A stretch of DNA of 64,000 bases from the NCBI GenBank assembly GCA_963775445.1, contig CAVZIT010000004.1, forward strand, positions 248,001-312,000. The letters are read 5' to 3'. This document shows positions 8,535-17,010 of this stretch, piece by piece. Made by a program: the position numbers and the translations under genes. How positions within the stretch are numbered: the stretch's first letter is position 1; every line of letters starts with the position of its first letter. Origin of the DNA: Dokdonella_A sp963775445 (lineage in GTDB: Bacteria; Pseudomonadota; Gammaproteobacteria; Xanthomonadales; Rhodanobacteraceae). The notes below the pieces were generated by a model that saw only the letters and a program-made list of their open reading frames with translations, ran no database searches and was not told the origin of the DNA.

Positions 8535-9587
8535 TCAAGCCAGGGCGGGCAGGCTCTCGAGCGCCCAGCGCGGTTGCACGTGGATGCCCGCATCGGCGGT
8601 CTGACCGGCCTGCAATCGCAGCGCGCCAGCCAACGCAATCATCGCACCGTTGTCGGTGCAGAATTCAAGGCGGGGGAAACTCACGCGAAAGCCTTCGCGT
8701 TCGCCTGCCTCGGTCAACCTTGCGCGCAGATGGCGGTTGGCGCCGACTCCACCGGCCACTACCAGCGTCTGCACGCCGGTGGCTTCCAGCGCGCGCTGGC
8801 ATTTGATCGCGAGCGTTTCGACAATGGCATCCTCGAATCCGCGCGCGATATCGGCACGCGCCCGATCGCTGCGATCGCTGCTCTGCCACGCCAGCAGTAC
8901 TTGCGTTTTGAGTCCGGAGAAACTGAAATCGAGTCCCGGCCGATCGGTCATCGGACGTGAAAACCGGTACGCGTCTGGTTGCCCCCCTTCGGCAATCCTC
9001 GCGAGCGCCGGGCCACCGGGGTAGGGCAGTCCCATGAGCTTGGCGGTCTTGTCGAATGCTTCGCCGGCCGCATCGTCGAGCGTGTCGCCGAGCAGCCGAT
9101 AGCGCCCGATCGCGGCAACCTCGACCAGCATGGAATGACCGCCCGAGACCAGCAGGGCGACGAACGGCGGTGTTGGTGGATCGGGTTCGAGCAGCGGAGC
9201 CAGGAGATGTCCTTCCATGTGATGCACGCCGATCGCCGGAATGCCAAGCCCCCAGGCCAGCGAACGCGCGAGGGTCGCACCGACCAGCAGCGCGCCGATG
9301 AGGCCTGGCCCGGCGGTGTAGGCTACGCCTCCAAGATCGGCCAGCTCGAGATCGGCATCGGCAAGCGTCCGCCGGATCAGCGGGGTGAGCTTGCGCACGT
9401 GGTCGCGCGAGGCGAGTTCCGGCACTACCCCGCCGTAATCGGCATGCAGGCGCACCTGGCTGTAAAGCGCATGGGCCAGCAGGCCTCGCCCCGGATCGTA
9501 AAGCGCCACGCCGGTCTCGTCGCACGAGGTTTCGACCCCGAGCACCGCGGTCGGCGAGACATTGGCCTGTTTTGCATTGGGTTTCAT
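8535..9587 (-). CDS. tsaD: tRNA N6-adenosine threonylcarbamoyltransferase TsaD
   Basis: Catalytic ASKHA-fold subunit of the TsaBDE complex that forms t6A37 on ANN-decoding tRNAs. It has 350 residues. Seen in order: LGVETSCDETGVALYD, GGVVPELASRDHV, the metal-binding histidines in GVHHMEGH, LVSGGHSMLV, LGDTLDDAAGEAFDK and VAGGVGANRHLR. The ATG at 9587 gives a short lead before the conserved VLGVETSCDE; the open frame extends beyond it but has no homology. It is divergent from rpsU with ~60 bp between the starts, the widely conserved gcp-rpsU arrangement, so that gap must hold promoters for both. Confidence 0.96.
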   Translation of the reverse strand: MKPNAKQANVSPTAVLGVETSCDETGVALYDPGRGLLAHALYSQVRLHADYGGVVPELASRDHVRKLTPLIRRTLADADLELADLGGVAYTAGPGLIGALLVGATLARSLAWGLGIPAIGVHHMEGHLLAPLLEPDPPTPPFVALLVSGGHSMLVEVAAIGRYRLLGDTLDDAAGEAFDKTAKLMGLPYPGGPALARIAEGGQPDAYRFSRPMTDRPGLDFSFSGLKTQVLLAWQSSDRSDRARADIARGFEDAIVETLAIKCQRALEATGVQTLVVAGGVGANRHLRARLTEAGEREGFRVSFPRLEFCTDNGAMIALAGALRLQAGQTADAGIHVQPRWALESLPALA

Positions 9588-9648
9588 GGTCACGATAGAA
9601 TGCGCGGCTCGCCCGGCTGCCGGGTCCGAGTCTACCAGCGGAGAGTCT

Positions 9649-9864
9649 ATGCCCAGCGTCAAAGTTCGCGAGAACGAACCGTTCGAGTTCGCTCTTCGCC
9701 GTTTCAAGCGGACCTGCGAGAAAGCCGGCGTTCTCGCCGAGGTACGCAAGCGCGAGTTCTACGAAAAGCCGACCCAGGAGCGCAAGCGCAAGCGCGCGGC
9801 CGCCGTCAAGCGTCATTTGCGCCGCGTATCGCGCGACGTGACAAAAAGGCGTCGGCTTTACTGA
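9649..9864 (+). CDS. rpsU: 30S ribosomal protein S21
   Basis: Small-subunit ribosomal protein involved in initiation on the 30S platform. It is 71 residues, basic and lysine/arginine-rich. It starts MPSVKVRENEPFEFALRRFK and ends in KRRRLY, a canonical S21. It heads the rpsU-yqeY-dnaG group on the plus strand, a variant of the classical macromolecular-synthesis operon order, although here yqeY and a PspC-domain gene lie between rpsU and dnaG and rpoD is not present downstream. Confidence 0.97.
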   Translation: MPSVKVRENEPFEFALRRFKRTCEKAGVLAEVRKREFYEKPTQERKRKRAAAVKRHLRRVSRDVTKRRRLY

Positions 9865-10034
9865 TACTGCTGTTGGCGGATTCCATCCGCTGTTTCACAC
9901 TCTGCTGCATTGGGCGTTACTTGGGCCGGTACCGCGCAAGCGGAGCCGGGGTATGCTCGTGCAATCCTCAATGAATGCGAGAATCGAGAAGCGGCCATCC
10001 ATGGCTGCACTCTTCAAGCGGGCGACCGTAGTCT

Positions 10035-10055
10035 TCATCCCTCATCCCTCATCCC
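10035..10055. repeat. Three tandem copies of a 7-mer just before yqeY
   Basis: TCATCCC is repeated three times without a break, ending 7 bp before the yqeY ATG at 10063. The tract is pyrimidine-rich and occupies the place where a Shine-Dalgarno site would normally sit, so none is visible for yqeY. A slippage-prone tract at this position could alter translation, but that is only a possibility. Confidence 0.7.
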
Positions 10056-10062
10056 TCAAATC

Positions 10063-10509
10063 ATGCCCCTGACCCAACGCATTACCGAGGATATGAAAGG
10101 GGCGATGCGTGCCGGCGACCGGGAGCGCCTCGGCGTGATCCGCTTGATTCTCGCGGCTGTCAAGCAGCGCGAGGTCGATGAGCGCATCAGCCTCGACGAC
10201 GCGCAGGTGCTAGCGGTGCTCGAAAAGATGCTCAAGCAACGACGCGATTCGGTCGCCCAATTCAAGGCGGCGGCACGCACCGATCTGGCCGACAAGGAAG
10301 CCTTCGAGATCGGAGTGATCGAGGCGTACATGCCGGCGCAATTGTCGGAAGCCGAACTGGCCGCGATCATTGGCGGCGCCATCGCCGCCAGCGGAGCCGC
10401 GGGGCCCAAGGACATGGGCAAGGTGATCGGCCTGGTCAGGCCGCAAGTCGCGGGACGTGCGGACATGGGACAGGTCTCGGCGCAGGTCAAGCAAGCGCTC
10501 TCGGACTGA
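10063..10509 (+). CDS. GatB/YqeY-domain protein
   Basis: A 148-residue soluble helical protein of the YqeY family, related to the tail domain of the GatB subunit of the tRNA-dependent amidotransferase. It starts MPLTQRITEDMKGAMRAGD and contains LGVIRLILAAVKQREVDER, EAYMPAQLSEAEL and GPKDMGKVIGLV. Its role is uncertain; fusions and genomic links point to tRNA or translation. The ATG at 10063 matches the family N-terminus and normal length. The long frame upstream of it is not conserved. It lies between rpsU and dnaG, its usual place in many gammaproteobacteria and betaproteobacteria. Confidence 0.92.
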   Translation: MPLTQRITEDMKGAMRAGDRERLGVIRLILAAVKQREVDERISLDDAQVLAVLEKMLKQRRDSVAQFKAAARTDLADKEAFEIGVIEAYMPAQLSEAELAAIIGGAIAASGAAGPKDMGKVIGLVRPQVAGRADMGQVSAQVKQALSD

Positions 10510-10567
10510 ACCATCGGTCGGCGATGTCGTCATTAACGAGCGTGTTCCGACTTCAGGAGTAATCGAC

Positions 10568-10765
10568 ATGACCCATTCAACGCCGCTGCGCCGCTCGCGT
10601 CGCAATCGCATGATCGCCGGCGTCGTCGGCGGCCTCGCCGAGCATTTCGGGTTCAGCCCGAACGGCCTGCGTGTGGTTTATGTACTCGTGTCGATTCTTT
10701 CGGCGGCCTTTCCGGGCATCCTGGTGTATCTGATCCTGTGGCTGCTGATTCCGCTGGAAAGCTGA
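10568..10765 (+). CDS. Small PspC-domain membrane protein
   Basis: 65 residues, starting MTHSTPLRRSRRNRMIAGVV, with the PspC core GGLAEHFGFSPNGLRVVYVL and a single strongly hydrophobic segment (about residues 35-60, ending LILWLLIPLES). Stand-alone PspC-domain proteins are membrane-stress-associated. This one lacks the longer cytoplasmic tail of phage-shock PspC, so a role in a Psp response is unproven. AGGAG at 10555-10559 lies 8 bp before the ATG and fixes the start. It sits between yqeY and dnaG, probably in the same transcript. Confidence 0.88.
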   Translation: MTHSTPLRRSRRNRMIAGVVGGLAEHFGFSPNGLRVVYVLVSILSAAFPGILVYLILWLLIPLES

Positions 10766-10840
10766 TCCGCAGCGGAAAAACTCCTCTCGCCGGTTGGCGC
10801 GAACTGTCGAGCCTCGATCATCCCGTGGCATCCTAGCCGG

Positions 10841-12673
10841 ATGGCCGGGCGCATCCCCGATTCCTTCATCGACGACCTGCTTGCACGTGTCGACATCGTC
10901 GACGTGGTGCAGGAGCGCGTACCGCTCAAACGCTCCGGACGCGATTTCTCGGCGCGCTGCCCGTTCCATGACGAGCGCTCGCCGTCGTTCACGGTCAGCC
11001 CGACCAAGCAGTTCTATCACTGCTTCGGCTGTGGCGCGCACGGCAGCGCAATCAGGTTCCTGATGGAATACGACCGCCTCGAATTTCCCGACGCGATCGA
11101 GGAACTCGCAGCGCGAGTCGGCATCAAGGTGCCGCACGAAGGGGCCGGGCAGTCGGCGCCGCGCGAGGATGCGACCGACCTCTATGCTCTGCTGGACGCT
11201 GCGACCTCATTTTATCGCCGCGAACTTGCGACCAGCGACAAGGCTCGAACCTACCTTGCAGAACGCGGCCTCGATGCAGCCACGCTGGAACGCTTCGACG
11301 TCGGCTACGCACCTGACAGCTGGGATGGACTCAAGCAAGCGCTCGGTACCAGCACCGCACGCATCGCGCTGCTCGAGAAAGCAGGCATGTTGACCAGCGG
11401 TGAGCGCGGTGGCCGCTACGATCGATTCCGCGATCGCGTGATGTTTCCGATACGCGACCGGCGCAGCCGCGTGATCGCATTCGGTGGCAGGCTGCTGCCT
11501 TCGCCGAACGACACGGCCAATCCCGCTGTTTCGGTCGATATTTCAAGCGAGCATGCTGAGCGCGCGGATCGAACGGCGGGCGTCCATGCCCGCACTTCTC
11601 AAGCGACGCATTCTCCAAAGTATCTCAACTCGCCGGAGACGCCCCTGTTTCACAAGGGCCGTGAGCTGTTCGGGCTTTCGGAAGTTCGCGCAGCCAACGC
11701 CAAGCTTGCGCGGCTGATTGTGGTCGAGGGTTACATGGATGTGATCGCGCTGCACCAGTTCGGCGCGACGCAGGCGGTGGCGACGCTCGGCACGGCGACC
11801 ACGCGGGACCATGCCGAAATCCTGTTCCGCCAGGCACCCGATGTGTATTTCTGTTTCGATGGTGATCGCGCGGGGCGCCAGGCGGCATGGCGTGCGGTCG
11901 AATCAGTGCTGCCGCGCATGCGCGACGGGCGTCAGGCGCATTTCGTGTTTCTGCCCGAAGGCGAGGATCCCGACAGTGTGGTTCGCAAGGAGGGACTGGA
12001 GGGATTCGAACAACGCCTCACCAACGCGATTGCGCTCAGCGCGTTCTTCTTCGCCGAAATCGGCAAGGACGTGAATGTCGCCAGCCTCGACGGCAAGGCG
12101 CGCCTTGTTGAGCGTGCGCGGCCGCTGCTTGCGGAAATTCCCGACGGCGCGTTCCGTGATCTCATGCTGGCCGAGCTGGATCGACGCAGCGGCATGACCA
12201 TTCAACTTGCCGCGTCCTCCACCGGCAGAAGCGAGCGAAGCGCGGCGGCTTTGGCACCACGCCGGTCGCTGGTGCGCACCGCTGTCGCCCTGCTGGTGCA
12301 GCGGCCCGGTCTGGCTGCTGCCTTGCAGCCGCCCTGGCGGTTCGCAGAACTGCGCCAGCCCGGAATCGAGTTGCTGGTCGAACTGATCGAGTGCTGCCGT
12401 GCCAACCCGGAGTTCAGCACGGCTGGATTGCTCGAGCGTTACACCAATCGCGACGAGGCAAACGCGCTGGCGAAACTTGCGTTCATGGATTTTCCGGGCG
12501 GCGAGGATGAGGCGCGCATCGAGTTCGTCGACGCGATTGCGCAGCTCGATCGTCAAACGGTGCAGCAGCGGCTCGATGACCTGCTCGCGAGGAAGGCCGA
12601 AACCGCGCTCAACGACAGCGAAACGGCCGAGCTGCGCGAACTTCTGGCGAGCAAAGCTCGATCGCGTGCGTAA
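10841..12673 (+). CDS. dnaG: DNA primase DnaG, with an in-frame insertion
   Basis: Synthesises RNA primers for replication. 610 residues. The CHC2 zinc ribbon is at C40, H43, C61 and C64 (CPFHDE...CFGCG). The TOPRIM core follows with LIVVEGYMDVIAL and CFDGDRAGRQAAWRA, then a C-terminal helicase-binding region. Compared with other DnaG proteins there are about 35 extra residues at ~220-258, between GGRLL and the conserved PKYLNSPET motif. The inserted DNA (about 11500-11612) contains a perfect hairpin (11576-11593). The insertion keeps the frame and lies before the TOPRIM motifs, so the enzyme is probably active. Confidence 0.96.
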   Translation: MAGRIPDSFIDDLLARVDIVDVVQERVPLKRSGRDFSARCPFHDERSPSFTVSPTKQFYHCFGCGAHGSAIRFLMEYDRLEFPDAIEELAARVGIKVPHEGAGQSAPREDATDLYALLDAATSFYRRELATSDKARTYLAERGLDAATLERFDVGYAPDSWDGLKQALGTSTARIALLEKAGMLTSGERGGRYDRFRDRVMFPIRDRRSRVIAFGGRLLPSPNDTANPAVSVDISSEHAERADRTAGVHARTSQATHSPKYLNSPETPLFHKGRELFGLSEVRAANAKLARLIVVEGYMDVIALHQFGATQAVATLGTATTRDHAEILFRQAPDVYFCFDGDRAGRQAAWRAVESVLPRMRDGRQAHFVFLPEGEDPDSVVRKEGLEGFEQRLTNAIALSAFFFAEIGKDVNVASLDGKARLVERARPLLAEIPDGAFRDLMLAELDRRSGMTIQLAASSTGRSERSAAALAPRRSLVRTAVALLVQRPGLAAALQPPWRFAELRQPGIELLVELIECCRANPEFSTAGLLERYTNRDEANALAKLAFMDFPGGEDEARIEFVDAIAQLDRQTVQQRLDDLLARKAETALNDSETAELRELLASKARSRA

Positions 12674-12677
12674 GCGG

Positions 12678-12690
12678 GGCGGCATCCGCC
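12678..12690. terminator. Short perfect hairpin between convergent dnaG and the choice-of-anchor-B gene
   Basis: GGCGG-CAT-CCGCC immediately follows the dnaG stop and precedes the stop of the convergent minus-strand gene. The stem is only 5 bp and no T-run follows on either strand, so this is a weak candidate for a bidirectional terminator and may be chance in GC-rich DNA. Confidence 0.25.
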
Positions 12691-12700
12691 GAAGGAAACC

Positions 12701-15142
12701 TTACGGCCGTTCGAACCCGTCGATGAAAACCGCATCGGCCGCGTCGACGCATTGACCCGGCACCTGCGCGTGACTGACTGTCAGGTCGTCCAGCCACCAA
12801 CCCGCGTCGGTCTGCGCGGTATCGGTGCCGAACAGCCAGCGCAGGCGAATCGTTTGACCGGCCCACTCGTCCAGCGGGACATGGTATTCGGTCCAGTCGA
12901 GCGCACTGCCGGTGAACACCGGCGTGCCGCTCGGGAAACCGCAGGCATTGCCGGTGTGGGTGAGCATCGACGGATAGCCGCCTGTTGGCGTCAGCATCTG
13001 CCAGTTCTGTCCGCCGTCGGCCGAAAGCTGCACGACTCCGGCGTCCCATCCCTGCTCGATGCCGTAGCGCGTCCAGAAGCCGAGATCACCGGCCATGTTA
13101 GAACTGAGCGTGATCGCGTCGGTCGCGAGCGCGAGACATTCGGAATTGTTGTAGCCGGAGTAATAGCTGCGCTCGCCGCTGTGGGCGACGTCGTCGACGA
13201 TCTCCCAGGCGACATGCAAGGGACTCGCGCCGAGTCTTGCCGGTGTCTTGAGAGGCGTGTCGTTGCCTGCCAGCTCTGGATCGCCGACTTCGGCGCCGCT
13301 GAACCAGTCGCCGTCGGCGGCCGGCCCGAACGCGCGCGCGGTCAGGCGTACGCTGTTGTCGTCGCTCGCGCCGCTCGCGCCGTCGATCGAACGCACGATG
13401 TACGTGTAGTCGGTGCCGAACGAAACGCCGGTATCCGCATAACTGTCGGCGACGATGCCATTGGTCAGCAAATCGTCGGGGCCGGGTTCGGCCGCCGGAT
13501 CGGTCGAACGATAGACGCTGTAGTTCGCGCCTCCGCCGCACGACGGCGTCGCCGGCGTCCAGCCAAGATCGATGCGGCAGATCGGCGTGCCCGGCGAACT
13601 TGCACTCGCGATGCCGTCGAACTGCGGCGGCGCGGTGCATTCTCCCGTGGTGTCCGCTTCGACGCAGGAGCTGGTCGGTGCCGAGCATTGCCCGGACGCG
13701 GCCACGGCGCGCACGCGATAGCCGTAAGTGACCTGCCCCGATGCCGTGATGTCGCTGAATGCCGTATCGGTCAGATTTTCGGCGATGGTTTCGCTGTGAC
13801 TGGCCGCGCAGCCGCCGAGCGTGCGCTCGATCGCGTAGCTCGCATCCGGTGTCGCGCTCGCATTCCAGACCAGGTCGATGCGGTTGTCGCCAGCCGCCTG
13901 CGCCGAGAGACCGTCGACCGCTGCCGGCGCGATACACAGATTCGGTCGCAGCAGGAACAAGCCGCCGCTGATGTCGCTGACCGCGACGATGCCGCTCGCG
14001 AAATACGGATAGTTGCTCCAGGCGCCGTCGAAGTTGGCATCATCACCGGCCGGAAACGTGTCGAAGTAAGCCGCTTCGCTCAGGTTGCCATTGTCGATAT
14101 CGGCCAGGCTCAGGATGCGCAAACCGCTCTTGTAATCCGATTCGAACGCGTAACCGTCGCGGATGTAGAGATTGTGGTCGATCGCCGCGGTTGGCCCGGT
14201 GTAGGTGAACTGGACCGATGGGGCTGTCAGATCCTGCACGTCCCAGACATAGGTGCGCGTGTTGTGGCCGTCATGCTGCTCGTCGAGTTCGTCATCGAGC
14301 AGGAAATGCCGGCGGTCGTCCGTCAGCCATCCCTGATGTGTGTATCCGACTCCGACATAAGTGGTGCGCGAGAGCATGACCGGATTTGCCTTGTCCTCCA
14401 CGTCGACGATCGTCAGCGTGTCTTCGTTCGAGGCGAAGCAGATCTCGTGGCCGGTGTAACGCGTATCCGGGCCATCGTAGACAATGCATTGGGCATCGTG
14501 CGTATAGCCGTCCGCACTGAAGCATCCCGCAAACACTGGGTTAAGCGGATCGTGGATGTCGATCATGTGCAGGCCGGCGGCGCAGGTCTGGTTGCCCGTG
14601 CGCGAGCCGACCGCAAACGCGAAACCGGACTCCTCGTCGATCACGATATTGTGGGCCTGACCGAATTCGCCATACCAGCCATCCTCCGTGAACGTGACCG
14701 GCGGCGTCGTCACATCGCGCAGGTGATCGAGGTCGAATACCTGCATGCCATGTCCGGCGGCCTCGGACACGATGAACGCATAGTGGCCGTAGGTCTTGAT
14801 GTCGCGCCAGATCGACGTCACCGTGTGCGTCGGCAGGTTGCCGAGCCGAACCGGTTCCTCCGGGTCGCTGATATCGACAAACGCAGTACCGTTTTCCAGA
14901 CCGACGAGCGCATATTCCTTGCCGGTGTCGGGATCGGTCCAGCCCCACATGTCATTGCCGTCGCCGCCGTTGGCGCCGAGTTCGGCCAAGCTCAGGTGAC
15001 CCGCCAGATCGACGTTGTTGCACGGGTAGCCTTCGGCGATGCCGTCGATACAGGCCACCGCATGTCGCGGCGACGCGTGTGCATGCGCATGCGCTGCCAA
15101 GGCGAACGCCATCGCCATCAACGCGTACTTGATGATGCCCAT
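12701..15142 (-). CDS. Secreted choice-of-anchor-B family protein with FN3-like repeats and an IFIDGFE-type tail
   Basis: 813 residues. A signal peptide covers about 1-23 (ALMAMAFALAAHAHA). Residues ~25-405 form a LVIVD-type beta-propeller characteristic of choice-of-anchor-B proteins (MWGWTDPDTGKEYALVG, VFDLDHLRDV). Two fibronectin-III-like domains (~410-600) and a jelly-roll domain (LGFWTRYG, VQLSADGGQNWQ) follow. The last residues are DAVFIDGFERP, a tail shared with two other secreted proteins in this window (near 31.8 and 63.5 kb). There is no LPXTG-like helix or PEP-CTERM. Function unknown; the design fits a secreted or surface-bound protein. It is convergent with dnaG and monocistronic, with ~200 bp of upstream DNA before the next gene. 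Confidence 0.85.
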   Translation of the reverse strand: MGIIKYALMAMAFALAAHAHAHASPRHAVACIDGIAEGYPCNNVDLAGHLSLAELGANGGDGNDMWGWTDPDTGKEYALVGLENGTAFVDISDPEEPVRLGNLPTHTVTSIWRDIKTYGHYAFIVSEAAGHGMQVFDLDHLRDVTTPPVTFTEDGWYGEFGQAHNIVIDEESGFAFAVGSRTGNQTCAAGLHMIDIHDPLNPVFAGCFSADGYTHDAQCIVYDGPDTRYTGHEICFASNEDTLTIVDVEDKANPVMLSRTTYVGVGYTHQGWLTDDRRHFLLDDELDEQHDGHNTRTYVWDVQDLTAPSVQFTYTGPTAAIDHNLYIRDGYAFESDYKSGLRILSLADIDNGNLSEAAYFDTFPAGDDANFDGAWSNYPYFASGIVAVSDISGGLFLLRPNLCIAPAAVDGLSAQAAGDNRIDLVWNASATPDASYAIERTLGGCAASHSETIAENLTDTAFSDITASGQVTYGYRVRAVAASGQCSAPTSSCVEADTTGECTAPPQFDGIASASSPGTPICRIDLGWTPATPSCGGGANYSVYRSTDPAAEPGPDDLLTNGIVADSYADTGVSFGTDYTYIVRSIDGASGASDDNSVRLTARAFGPAADGDWFSGAEVGDPELAGNDTPLKTPARLGASPLHVAWEIVDDVAHSGERSYYSGYNNSECLALATDAITLSSNMAGDLGFWTRYGIEQGWDAGVVQLSADGGQNWQMLTPTGGYPSMLTHTGNACGFPSGTPVFTGSALDWTEYHVPLDEWAGQTIRLRWLFGTDTAQTDAGWWLDDLTVSHAQVPGQCVDAADAVFIDGFERP

Positions 15143-15338
15143 CGTATCGCTCCCCGAGCCGATGCAGCACAGGAACCTATCACATCGAGTGCAATGTTCG
15201 CGAACCGCGCGTGCCGTGGAAGAGCTGCACGCAGACCGGCGCGTGCGAAGTACGTAGTGACGATACAGAACGGGACCGAACGGTATCCGTTTGCGAATGC
15301 GTCCGCGGCAGACGGCACATTGCTGGAGTCCGTCGAAT

Positions 15339-16964
15339 TCAGCACAGATCCGAGATGATCACCTGCGCCGCGTTGTGTCCCGGCGCACCGGTGACGCCAC
15401 CTCCGGGGTGCGTGCCGGCGCCGCACAGGTACAGGCCCGGCAGTGCACCGCGATAGTTCGCCTGACCGAGCATCGGCCTTGCGCTGAACAACTGGTTCAA
15501 GCTCAAGGCTCCGTGGAAGATGTCGCCGCCGAGCAGGCCGAAATCGCGTTCCAGATCGAGAGGACTCTTGATCTGGCGGCCGAGCACCGACGCCTTGAAT
15601 CCTGGCGCCTGGCGATCGACGGTTTCGACCATCAGGTCGGCGACGTCCTCGCGGCATTCATCCCACGACCGTCCATTGGGCAAGGTCGGCGCGACGTGCT
15701 GACAGAACAGGCTGGCGACATGTTGGCCTTCGGGTGCCAACGAGTCGTCAAGCGTCGACGGAATCAGCATTTCGACGATCGGTTCGCGCGACCAGCCGTA
15801 GGCCCGCGCGTCGGCGTAGGCGCGATCCATGTAATCGAGGCTCGGCGCGATGATGATGCCCGCGGTCAGATGATCGCCCGGCTCCGGCAACGCGGCGAAT
15901 CGCGGCAACTCGCTCAATGCGACATTCATGCGAAATGTGCCTGAACCGCAGCGCCAGTTCGCCATGCGCTCGCGCGTCGGCTCGGGCACGAGCATGGGCG
16001 CCAATAGACGCTCGTACAACAGTTTCGGATTGACATTGGCCACGATCGCGCGCCCATGCAACACGTCGCTGTGGTCGGTCACGACGCCGACCGCGCAGCC
16101 GGGCCGGCCCTCGACATTTTCCACAATGACTTCGCGCACACCGCAACCGGTGCGGATCTCGACACCGGCTGCGGTCGCCGCCTTGGCCATCGCCTGGGTG
16201 ATCGCGCCCATCCCGCCGATCGCATGGCCCCACGCACCCTTGACGCCGTTGACTTCGCCGAACACGTGATGCAGCAATACATAGGCGCTGCCCGGCGTGT
16301 ATGGACTCGCATAGTTGCCGACGATGCCGTCGAAGCCGAACACCGCCTTGATCGGTTCGCTCTCGAAAAAGCGCTCGAGATACTCGGCAGCCGAGATCGA
16401 AAACAGATCGAGAAGATCCTGTCGCAGCGTGGCATCGAGTGCGCTCAGCCGCTTGCCGATGCGTCCGGCGCGCAGGATTTCCGGGAGCGCCTTGAGCCAG
16501 CCGCCTTCGGTCACGTTTGGCGGCGGCTGCAGCGCGAGCGCGCGCAGCACATCGGCGATGGCTTCGAGACGACGCTCGTATTCGGCGAGCCGTTCGGCGT
16601 CGCGAACGGAAAATTTCGCGACTTCCTCGCGCGTGCGCCCACCGCCGACTGCGAGATAGCGCTGATTGGGATCGGCATGGTCGGGCAGCGGCAGAAAATT
16701 GTTGAGCCGACGCTGGACGATGCGCAGGCCATGCGACTCCAGATCGAGATCGCGGATCACTTTCGGCTGCAACAGGGACACCGTGTAGGCGGCGACCGAA
16801 TTGCGGAAGCCCGGATGGAACTCCTCCGTGACAGCGGCGCCGCCGACGACATCACGGCGCTCGAGCACCATCACTTTCAGGCCCGCCTTGGCCAGATAAG
16901 TCGCGCAGACGAGACCGTTGTGGCCTGCGCCGATCAGGATTGCGTCGAATTCGCGCGCTGTCAT
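15339..16964 (-). CDS. FAD-dependent oxidoreductase, phytoene desaturase/PYROXD2-like
   Basis: 541 residues. The N-terminus holds the dinucleotide-binding signature ILIGAGHNGLVCATYLAKAG followed by VLERRDVVGGAA. Near the C-terminus LYLCGAGTHPGGGVTGAPG is the FAD-binding C-terminal motif of the carotenoid desaturase/PYROXD2 superfamily. No carotenoid gene lies nearby, so a desaturase role in pigment synthesis is not suggested by context. The PYROXD2-like branch is the better match by its N-terminal and C-terminal wording. The start at 16964 (MTAREFDAILIG) leaves the usual few residues before the Rossmann fold. Substrate unknown. Confidence 0.87.
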   Translation of the reverse strand: MTAREFDAILIGAGHNGLVCATYLAKAGLKVMVLERRDVVGGAAVTEEFHPGFRNSVAAYTVSLLQPKVIRDLDLESHGLRIVQRRLNNFLPLPDHADPNQRYLAVGGGRTREEVAKFSVRDAERLAEYERRLEAIADVLRALALQPPPNVTEGGWLKALPEILRAGRIGKRLSALDATLRQDLLDLFSISAAEYLERFFESEPIKAVFGFDGIVGNYASPYTPGSAYVLLHHVFGEVNGVKGAWGHAIGGMGAITQAMAKAATAAGVEIRTGCGVREVIVENVEGRPGCAVGVVTDHSDVLHGRAIVANVNPKLLYERLLAPMLVPEPTRERMANWRCGSGTFRMNVALSELPRFAALPEPGDHLTAGIIIAPSLDYMDRAYADARAYGWSREPIVEMLIPSTLDDSLAPEGQHVASLFCQHVAPTLPNGRSWDECREDVADLMVETVDRQAPGFKASVLGRQIKSPLDLERDFGLLGGDIFHGALSLNQLFSARPMLGQANYRGALPGLYLCGAGTHPGGGVTGAPGHNAAQVIISDLC

Positions 16965-17010
16965 GCGGACATTATGCGCTGCCGATCCACAGCCCGAACT
17001 TAAACCTTGA

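Noticed and set aside
12752..15358. 868-codon plus-strand open frame opposite the choice-of-anchor-B gene
   Set aside because: Longer than the real gene but Arg/Ala/Val-rich without domains; the minus frame has a signal peptide and a propeller.
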